From Nematopogon swammerdamellus (Eukaryota; Arthropoda; Insecta; Lepidoptera; Adelidae), in assembly GCA_946902875.1 (NCBI GenBank), contig OX336340.1, forward strand, positions 17,127,566 through 17,191,565: DNA of 64,000 nucleotides, given 5' to 3'. Made by a program: the position numbers and the translations under genes. Of the stretch, positions 33,841 through 39,427 are shown piece after piece; the first letter of the stretch is position 1; every line of letters begins with the position of its first letter. The notes beneath the pieces were generated by a model. The model made no database searches and was not told where the DNA came from. It saw only the letters and a program-made list of their open reading frames with translations.

Positions 33841-34620
33841 ATGGTAGTGACAAGACCTAAGCGCTGCGGTAAAGGGCTCCTCAACACGATCATCAGCAAT
33901 CTGCCTGTGGAGTTACACGTCCCCGGATATCAGTACTGCGGCCCCGGTACGAAACTGAGTCGGCGACTAAAGCGCGGCGATCCCGGCATCAACCCGCTCG
34001 ACGCGGCATGCAAAGATCACGACATTGCATACAATTTGAATAAGTCGGTTGAAGCGAGAAATCAAGCCGACCAAATACTCGCAGAGAAGGCGTGGCAAAG
34101 GGTGGTTGCTAAAGACGCCGACTTGGGCGAAAAGGTGACCGCTTGGGGTGTGACCAATACGATGAAAGTGAAATCAAAACTCGGAATGGGTATGAAGAAG
34201 AAGAAGAATAAGAGTGGGAGCAAGATACACCTGCGGCAAATAGTAAATTCTGCAAAGGATTCAATGCAAGTGGGTGGTATATCACCAATAAAATCAGCAC
34301 TACAAGGCGCTCGCGCGGCCCTTAGAAAGGTCGGCGGAAAGCGAAATGTGCGCATACCGCGTATCTTACCCATCCCCACAAGGGTTGGCGGGGTGCTCCC
34401 CTTCCTCATTCCCCTGTTGGCTGGACTCAGCGCCACTGGAGCGTTAGCGGGAGGAGCGGCCGGTATTGCGAAGGCTGTCAACGACGCCAGCGCTGCAAAA
34501 CGCCAATTGGAGGAGAACAAACGTCACAATTCAACGATGGAGGCGATTTCTCTAGGCAAAGGCGTGTACCTGAAACCATACCGACAAGGGTTCGGACTCT
34601 ACCTGCCAAAAAACGGGTAA
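33841..34620 (+). CDS. Minor virion protein with parvoviral-type PLA2 domain and hydrophobic core
   Basis: 259 residues. Residues of about 26-100 resemble the phospholipase A2 domain of parvovirus VP1: calcium-loop-like YCGPG at 32-36 and the catalytic HDIAY dyad (H60, D61). A lysine-rich patch (MKKKKNKSG) lies at about 118-126, and a glycine/alanine-rich hydrophobic segment (VGGVLPFLIPLLAGLSATGA) at about 180-205 resembles membrane-active adenovirus core/minor proteins. By analogy it helps the particle leave the endosome. The last four codons, CCA AAA AAC GGG TAA, contain the slippery heptamer A AAA AAC (34608-34614) one codon before the stop. A fraction of ribosomes may shift into the protease frame. 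Confidence 0.8.
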   Translation: MVVTRPKRCGKGLLNTIISNLPVELHVPGYQYCGPGTKLSRRLKRGDPGINPLDAACKDHDIAYNLNKSVEARNQADQILAEKAWQRVVAKDADLGEKVTAWGVTNTMKVKSKLGMGMKKKKNKSGSKIHLRQIVNSAKDSMQVGGISPIKSALQGARAALRKVGGKRNVRIPRILPIPTRVGGVLPFLIPLLAGLSATGALAGGAAGIAKAVNDASAAKRQLEENKRHNSTMEAISLGKGVYLKPYRQGFGLYLPKNG

Positions 34621-34672
34621 ATCTGCCGCGTCGAGCCCTCACCGATGCGGATCTGCTGAAATTTGCGAGGGC
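34608..34672 (+). promoter_or_regulatory. Candidate -1 ribosomal frameshift signal (slippery site plus pseudoknot)
   Basis: The heptamer A AAA AAC (34608-34614) is in the correct register with the zero frame. After an 11-nt spacer, stem 1 pairs 34626-34632 with 34644-34650 (7 bp, one G-U). The loop bases GCCCTC at 34635-34640 pair with GAGGGC at 34667-34672 (6 bp), giving an H-type pseudoknot with a 2-nt loop 1 and a 16-nt last loop. The spacer is slightly longer than the usual 5-9 nt. The -1 frame is the protease, open with no stop from the heptamer onward. Confidence 0.65.
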
Positions 34673-34976
34673 ATTAAGAATTCCACATTTCCGCGGCGTT
34701 TTCATGCGCAACGATTTGCCGCGGCGTGTTTGGAAATATGAAGCGTCTGTTGTGAATCTCGATGACAAGAGTCGGCCGGGGACGCATTGGGTAGCGTACA
34801 GGAAGAGTGGCGACACTGTAGTGTATTTCGATAGTTTTGGAGACCTTCGACCGCCGCAAGATCTTATGAAATATTTTAATGTAGCCAGCGTCGATTATAA
34901 TTATAATAGATATCAGGACTATGATACGGTCGTTTGCGGCCACTTGTGCCTTAAGTTTCTCGCCGGAGAATTGTAA
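34614..34976 (+). CDS. PRO: Adenain-like cysteine protease (virion maturation), in -1 frame without own ATG
   Basis: About 120 residues from the frameshift point to TAA at 34974. Catalytic residues of the adenovirus-protease (C5) fold are visible: His in GTHWVAY (34785-34787), Asp in YFDSFG (34831-34833), Gln in RYQDYD (34914-34916), Cys in VVCGHLC (34935-34937). It should cleave capsid precursors during maturation. Conserved-looking sequence (RALTDADLLKFA and RIPHFRGVF) lies before the first ATG of the frame (34704), so starting there would lose part of the fold. No ATG exists upstream in the open frame, and there is no TATA/initiator pair. A -1 shift from the minor virion protein solves both problems; non-AUG initiation or splicing are alternatives. 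Confidence 0.85.
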   Translation, partial: RVNLPRRALTDADLLKFARALRIPHFRGVFMRNDLPRRVWKYEASVVNLDDKSRPGTHWVAYRKSGDTVVYFDSFGDLRPPQDLMKYFNVASVDYNYNRYQDYDTVVCGHLCLKFLAGEL

Positions 34977-35185
34977 TATTATTATTATATTTCTATGCAT
35001 TATGAGTGCATATATTGTATCTAGCATATATGATTGAAATATATATTTAAGTGTGAACATACAGATGTATTTATTTGTGCAGAACCCTATTACCAAGCCA
35101 TCTATCCATCAGTCTGCCAGTCCTTCTGTCTGTCGCCAGATTCATATGTGGCTCTGTCACTAAGCCGTCTGCCCATCCGTCTGTC
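34977..35185 (+). other. Short spacer between protease and minor capsid genes
   Basis: AT-rich, then pyrimidine-rich (CTGTCTGTC-type repeats at 35100-35185). The reading frame of the minor capsid gene runs back to 35075 without a stop, but lacks an ATG there and lies upstream of the promoter. Confidence 0.5.
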
Positions 35186-35224
35186 TATATAACCCTCTTA
35201 CTCGTGCGATTTGCATCAGTCGCC
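35186..35224 (+). promoter_or_regulatory. Core promoter of the minor capsid gene
   Basis: TATATAA at 35186-35192; GCATCAGTCG has its A at 35218, again 32 nt. The ATG at 35225 would leave a leader of only about 7 nt. Confidence 0.7.
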
Positions 35225-35908
35225 ATGGATGAGTCTTTCATGTTAACGGTGTCAGGGGAATCCTCTACACTTCAGGCATCATATTTTCCCCCAATTGAAT
35301 TATCCCCATTCAAACGTTACGCTCTCGGCCTCGTTGAGTTGCTTACTTTCAATTCCATTCCGAATATTGATGTGGGATACAACAGAGTACGTATAGGAGA
35401 TGATGTCATCACAATACCCACCGGGAGTTATGAGATACAAGATATTGAACGATACCTACAGAGCGCTGTATCTCCGAGTGTCACCATAAGCCTGCAGCCC
35501 AACAACAATGAGCTGCGTAGTGAGATAAGGTGTACACAACCCGTAGATCTCACCGGCGAAGACTCAATCGCACGCCTGCTGGGATTCAAACGACGCGTAC
35601 TCGCGCCAAATATCCTACACAAGTCTGATTTACCAATCTCAATACTCAAAGTGAGTGCTTTGCGAGTTGAATGCAACATTACTACGGGCGCCTATATGAA
35701 TGAGCACCGAGTGCATACAATTCACGAATTTTTCCCAGCAGTTCCACCCGGATATAAGATCATTGAGGTACCGTCGCAAATCATTTACCTTCCAGTCGCC
35801 GTGCAGACAATACATACCCTGTTGTTGAAAATTGTCGATCAAGACGGCGCCGAGGTAAATTTTCGAGGTGAAACTATCACGATACGGGTGCATATTAAAA
35901 CGTCATAA
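35225..35908 (+). CDS. mCP: Minor capsid (penton-like, single jelly-roll) protein
   Basis: 227 residues. Predicted to form the fivefold vertices of the capsid. Recognisable Polinton penton blocks include IPTGSYEIQDIERYL (near 60-75), NNELRSEIRC (near 95), SIARLLGFKRRVLAPN (about 117-132), ALRVECNITTGAY (about 148-160), HTIHEFFPAVPPGYKI (about 166-182) and NFRGETITIRVHI at the end. These are beta-rich with no transmembrane segment, in keeping with a jelly-roll. I start at the ATG at 35225 because it follows the predicted initiator by 7 nt and no earlier ATG exists in frame. The sequence is intact. Confidence 0.85.
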   Translation: MDESFMLTVSGESSTLQASYFPPIELSPFKRYALGLVELLTFNSIPNIDVGYNRVRIGDDVITIPTGSYEIQDIERYLQSAVSPSVTISLQPNNNELRSEIRCTQPVDLTGEDSIARLLGFKRRVLAPNILHKSDLPISILKVSALRVECNITTGAYMNEHRVHTIHEFFPAVPPGYKIIEVPSQIIYLPVAVQTIHTLLLKIVDQDGAEVNFRGETITIRVHIKTS

Positions 35909-35944
35909 ATGGGTATCGTGCACAACCCGAGGCGGACGCAAATC

Positions 35945-35984
35945 TATAATAGTACACCAACATGCCCGAAAGCCATCAGTCTTC
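35945..35984 (+). promoter_or_regulatory. Core promoter of the major capsid gene
   Basis: TATAATA at 35945; GCCATCAGTC has its A at 35978 (33 nt). The leader to the ATG at 36150 is about 170 nt, the longest of the virion genes. Confidence 0.6.
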
Positions 35985-36149
35985 GTACACCTCGCAAGGA
36001 GCGAACACATCCAGTAGGCGGGAGCCTAACACGTCAGAATATTCAATTTCTGAAGAGTCTGGGACTCCGTCTTCGTCGTCGTCGTGGGCGAGAGTAAGAA
36101 GAGTCATCTGCTGCTCCACCTGCTTCATTAGACTACATTGGCGTCCAAG

Positions 36150-36800
36150 ATGGCGGAAATGTTAGCCATTAAACGTGGAGTGCTGTTTGACGAGTCCATC
36201 GCGCACTATGAGATTCATGCACACCAACCGTATGCGTCATCGACCTATCACAACAAAGATGAAGTCCGCATTGCAGTACAGAACCAAGATCTGTACATTC
36301 TGCCGAGCCATAGCGTACTGCACGTGCGAGGACGATTAACAGCAGCAGATGGCAGCACCGCAGCAGCAACGACGACGAGTTTCGCCAATATGGGCGTGTG
36401 CCACCTCTTTGAGCAGATTCGCTATGAGATAAATGCTGTGGAGATTGATCGAAACAAAAATGTCGGCCTCACAACCCTCATGAAGGGCTATGTCTCCCTG
36501 ACTTCAGACCAGATCAACACTAATGTCGGCTGGTTGGAGGGTGATGATGACAAATTGACCAACGCTGAGGGATACTTTGATGTAGCCATTCCACTGAAAT
36601 TACTTCTCGGCTTCGCTGAAGACTATCACCGAATCGTGGTGAACGCCAAACATGAGTTGATTTTGACGCGAGTCAATAACGACGCCAACGCTGTCATCTC
36701 AGCGGCCGATGGGGACTTTAAAATTACAATCCACAAGATTGAATGGCTGCTCCCCTATGTGAAAGTTGCGGATAAGTTCGGAACCGGTGTAAAACTGTAG
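36150..36800 (+). pseudogene. MCP: Major capsid protein, N-terminal part (interrupted by SINE)
   Basis: About 210 genuine residues from ATG 36150 (good context, A at -3 and G at +4), followed by a few SINE-encoded codons and a TAG at 36798. It is the double jelly-roll major capsid protein that builds the hexagonal faces. The first jelly-roll region is recognisable in YILPSHSVLHVRGRL, CHLFEQIRYEINAVEID, LMKGYVSLT, YFDVAIPLKLLLGFAEDY and the IEWLLPYVKVADKF end. The insertion falls between the two jelly-roll halves, at about 36780. If transcribed, this would give a truncated protein that cannot form a capsomer. Confidence 0.88.
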
Positions 36801-37062
36801 GTCCCTTCCCTTGCCCCTTACTAGGTGGTAGGCTCAAATTGTAGCCGACTGGGTTGGTACCACCGTACTGGATGTAAGATGGCCGCAAGCAACCTCGGTT
36901 GTGTTCTCCTCTAGTCCAGTATAGCCAGCAATCCAGGGAAGTCTCCGGTATGGCACCTACCTTCTCGGAGGTGATATTGGCTGGTTAGAGCATGTGCTTT
37001 GGCCCCTCCGACTCAGCCACCCATACCGGATTGCATAAAAAAAAAAAAAAAAAAAAAGGAGA
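36780..37062 (+). mobile_element. SINE-B insertion in the major capsid gene
   Basis: TTCGGAACCGGTGTAAAACT to an A-run at 37037-37057. It matches the host SINE-B copy at 9498-9752 block by block (GGTAGGCTCAAATTGTAGCC, GATATTGGCTGG, ACTCAGCCACCCATA). It is 5'-truncated and in the same orientation as the gene. I found no clear target duplication; GGA occurs at both junctions. Confidence 0.85.
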
Positions 37063-37646
37063 AAATTCAACTACTCAATTACATCTCTCGAGATCCGGAG
37101 ATTTCGATGAGTTTTCGCTCTTGGGACCTCTACGAATATCCATCACTACCGATGAGCACGAAACATGTGTGGGCCGTGAAGACTGCAACGCAACTCGAGA
37201 AACCGCGCTACGTCATCGTGGCCTTTCAGACGAAACGTAAAAATGCTGCGACGCAAGACGCCAGCTGCTTCGATCATTGCAAACTGAGTGATATTAAACT
37301 CTATCTGAATTCACAATGTTACCCGTACGTCAATCTGCATATTGACTTCAGTCGCAATCAATTTGCCGTGCTGTACGATTTGTTCTGCAGCTTTCAACGA
37401 TCATACTATCAGAAAGAGGCAATGGAGCCTCTGATCACAAAGAAGCAATTTGAACAGAGCGCCCCTCTGATTGCCATAGATTGCTCTAAACAGAATGATA
37501 GCGTTAAAGCTGGTCCAGTGGACATCAAATTAGAGTTTGAATCACATGCTCCTTTTCCACCGCAAACGTCGGCCTACTGTCTTATTATACACGATCGCAT
37601 AGTTCAGTACACACCCATCAGCGGTACAGTGCGCAAATTAATGTAG
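37063..37646 (+). pseudogene. MCP: Major capsid protein, C-terminal part
   Basis: About 194 codons open in one frame from the SINE border to TAG at 37644. It encodes the second jelly-roll: SFRSWDLYEYPSLP, KHVWAVKTATQLEKPRYVI, FDHCKLSDIKLYLNSQCYPY, NQFAVLYDLFCSFQRSYY and a beta-rich C-terminus. No other lesion is visible, so the SINE is the only damage to this gene. It has no start codon or promoter of its own. I leave the two halves described separately. Confidence 0.88.
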
Positions 37647-37957
37647 GTTGCCCCCACTTATGTAAATAGATGTGGCACTTTTTTTGAAATATTTTAGCAT
37701 TAAGATTTAGTTGTACTAAGTGATTCTTGTAGTGTGTGAAACAAAAAATAAATATTTGCTGACGAAATTTAGGTTGCCCCATTTATGTAGATAATGGGTT
37801 TAAGTGACTTTTCTAAAATATATATCATGTACACTTTAGCATTAAGATTTGTGAAAATAAATAAACATTTCTCCTAACTTTTGTTTCATTTATGGGTGTG
37901 GGTGGGTTGAAATAAATGTATTCACTGTTAAATGTAAAAATATTTATTGAAAATTAA
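37647..37957. terminator. Convergent 3' ends of major capsid and BIR genes
   Basis: Two diverged tandem copies of an about 110-bp block (AGGTTGCCCC...TTTAGCATTAAGATTT at 37647-37710 and 37771-37852), each followed by AATAAA-type signals (about 37748 and 37856) on the + strand. On the minus strand, CAATAAA (complement of about 37943-37949) follows the BIR stop. This is the only place in the element where two transcripts converge. Confidence 0.6.
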
Positions 37958-38341
37958 TCATTTCAAGTTAAAGGCTCCATCGTCTGATGGCGCATACAAG
38001 TATGGCGAATAGCTCGGAATGTCGATCTCATCCAATCCTTTTGCTTTGACTGTGGCGAAGTCAGCTCCCTTCATTATGTAGACGAAAGCGCAGCGGTCTA
38101 GCCTCGTGTGCTCCTCCCACGGTGTGTCTTCCGGTCGCCACTGGTTGAGTGTTCCTCCGCAGTAAAAGCACGCCACTTTGTCACCAAAACCAGTGTAGAA
38201 AAACCCAGCCTTAACCATTTCTTCAGGCTTCTGCCGGAGGGCGCGTGGCCAATCGTTGAATGTTTGAAGACGTGCCGACTCGGACGAATAGCGCTCGTGC
38301 CTCGGCCCCGAGGTGTGCACGTGGATAGTTGTTAGCGACAT
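37958..38341 (-). CDS. IAP-like protein with a single BIR domain
   Basis: 127 residues from the ATG at 38341. The frame also starts at 38491 (177 residues), but that ATG is upstream of the predicted initiator (38408). Residues of about 24-92 are a BIR domain: RLQTFNDWP, then GFFYTGFGDKVACFYCGGTL and the PWEEH zone; zinc ligands C58, C61, H78, C84. The spacing between His and last Cys is five residues and the usual WF pair is missing, a small deviation. No RING follows. BIR proteins of baculoviruses and insects bind caspases or IAP antagonists; here it may delay death of the cell while the element replicates. It faces inward from the right TIR and is the only minus-strand gene, so it looks like a captured cellular gene. 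Confidence 0.88.
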   Translation of the reverse strand: MSLTTIHVHTSGPRHERYSSESARLQTFNDWPRALRQKPEEMVKAGFFYTGFGDKVACFYCGGTLNQWRPEDTPWEEHTRLDRCAFVYIMKGADFATVKAKGLDEIDIPSYSPYLYAPSDDGAFNLK

Positions 38342-38401
38342 TGTAGCGGTGGGCGCAGGCGTGCAGCTCGGCGTAATGTTGGTGGCTGACTGCTCATCGT
38401 T

Positions 38402-38444
38402 GTCGACTGCGGTCACAGTGAGCGTGTCGGAATTTTTAAATGCA
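38402..38444 (-). promoter_or_regulatory. Core promoter of the BIR gene (in right TIR)
   Basis: On the minus strand CATTTAAA begins at 38442 and GCAGTC has its A at 38408, 34 nt downstream. It is the mirror of 25110/25144 in the left TIR, with one mismatch in the TATA-like box. Confidence 0.55.
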
Positions 38445-38491
38445 CCAGCCAAACTTCCCCGCCGCCAAAGCCCGACGGCCTGCGGCGCCAT

Positions 38492-38943
38492 GTCTGCATT
38501 CCTACACCATTAGGCTCCAACCTACCTTACCTTAGTCATGCTGAGTATGAACACATTTCTCAGAACAATTTTTATGTTATCTTTATATTAAATGCGTAGG
38601 GGAGAGTAAGTCGTTCCTACAGGTTGCTACAGGTTAAAACCTGCCACCCGACGTCACGTCACCACAAATGGCGTCACGTCTCGCCAGGTAAAATTCCAAA
38701 GATATTGAGTCAGCCATGTCTGCATTCCTACACCATTAGGCTCCAACCTACCTGACTGACGATGCCTTAGTCATGCTGAGTATGAATACATTTCACAGAA
38801 CATTGTTACGTTATCTTTATATTAATGGGTTGGGGGCTAAGTCGTTCCTGCAGGTTGCTACAGGTTAAAACCTGCCACCCGATGTCACGTCACGACAAAT
38901 GGCGTCACGTCTCTACAGGTAAAATTCCAAAGATACTGAGTCA
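38492..38943 (-). repeat. 226-bp tandem duplication in the right TIR
   Basis: GTCTGCATTCCTACACCATTAG begins both units (38492 and 38718), and both end in ATTCCAAAGATA(T/C)TGAGTCAGCC. The copies differ at scattered positions and by small indels (the second has CTGACTGACGATGC, the first CTTAC). The duplication is therefore not brand-new, even though the outer TIRs look near-identical. Confidence 0.85.
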
Positions 38944-39421
38944 GCCGCGGAGAACGGGCGGGGAGGCAGGGGGCGGGGAAGCGCTCGGACGATATTGCGG
39001 AGGGGTGGCAGAGGCGGCGGATGGTGGTAGGGGCGGGGTGGGGTAGGGGGCAGGGGCGAAGCCTCGGTGCATGTGGAACCATGCTGGTGGGGTGCAGCAC
39101 CCTGGAGCTGAACCATGACTCCGAAGGCCTACGTACGCCTCAAATGGATGGGGCGCAGCACCCTGACCTAGCACCCTGGACCTGAACCCTGAATCTGGAA
39201 CCCTGAATCCTGAATCCTAAGGCCTGAATCCTGAATCCGAAGGTCTGAACCCTGACTCCGAAGGCCTACGTACACACCAAGGGCGCAGCACCCTGACCTG
39301 GCACCCTGGAGCTGAACCCTGACTCCGAAGCCCTACGTACACCCCAAATTAGGCCACGCCCCCCGATTCTCGGACTTAGAAAAATCGGGAGGTGGGTTAG
39401 AACTCTCATTGCCTATCTACT

Positions 39422-39427
39422 GAGGAC
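39422..39427. other. Right target-site duplication GAGGAC
   Basis: Second copy of the 6-bp duplication created by integrase-mediated insertion. See 24257-24262. Confidence 0.95.

Larger units (their letters stand above)
24263..39421. mobile_element. Complete Maverick/Polinton (adintovirus-like) element
   Basis: A 15,159-bp self-synthesising DNA transposon. The ends are AGTAGATAGGC... and its exact inverse ...GCCTATCTACT, with the AG/CT termini usual for this class. GAGGAC at 24257-24262 and 39422-39427 is a perfect 6-bp target duplication, also class-typical. It holds the diagnostic set: protein-primed DNA polymerase B, retroviral-type integrase, packaging ATPase, adenain-like protease, minor and major capsid proteins. 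It adds a DUF8207/PY-like protein, a coiled-coil protein, a PLA2-domain protein and a BIR protein. Where reading frames allow comparison (24510-24799 against 38885-39174) the TIRs look identical, and nearly all ORFs are open, so insertion is probably recent. Only the major capsid gene is visibly broken. Confidence 0.97.
38400..39421 (-). repeat. Right terminal inverted repeat (with inner homology)
   Basis: Inverse of the left TIR. The outer 546 bp are collinear with it. The inner part is longer than on the left because a 226-bp unit is tandemly duplicated (38492-38717 and 38718-38943). The homology ends inside the BIR-protein reading frame, so the right TIR supplies that gene's promoter and leader. 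Confidence 0.9.

Noticed and set aside
34704..34976. Protease starting at its first ATG (90 residues)
   Set aside because: It would omit conserved-looking sequence just upstream that is open in the same frame and looks like the beginning of the protease domain. The catalytic residues would remain but the fold would be cut.
35909..36165. Two small ORFs between the minor and major capsid genes
   Set aside because: Serine- or arginine-rich, overlapping, without recognisable motifs; the promoter of the major capsid gene lies within them.
38342..38491. Longer N-terminus of the BIR protein (50 extra residues)
   Set aside because: The extension is inside the inner TIR homology and upstream of the predicted start at 38408. 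It is probably leader sequence. Not excluded if a more distal start is used.
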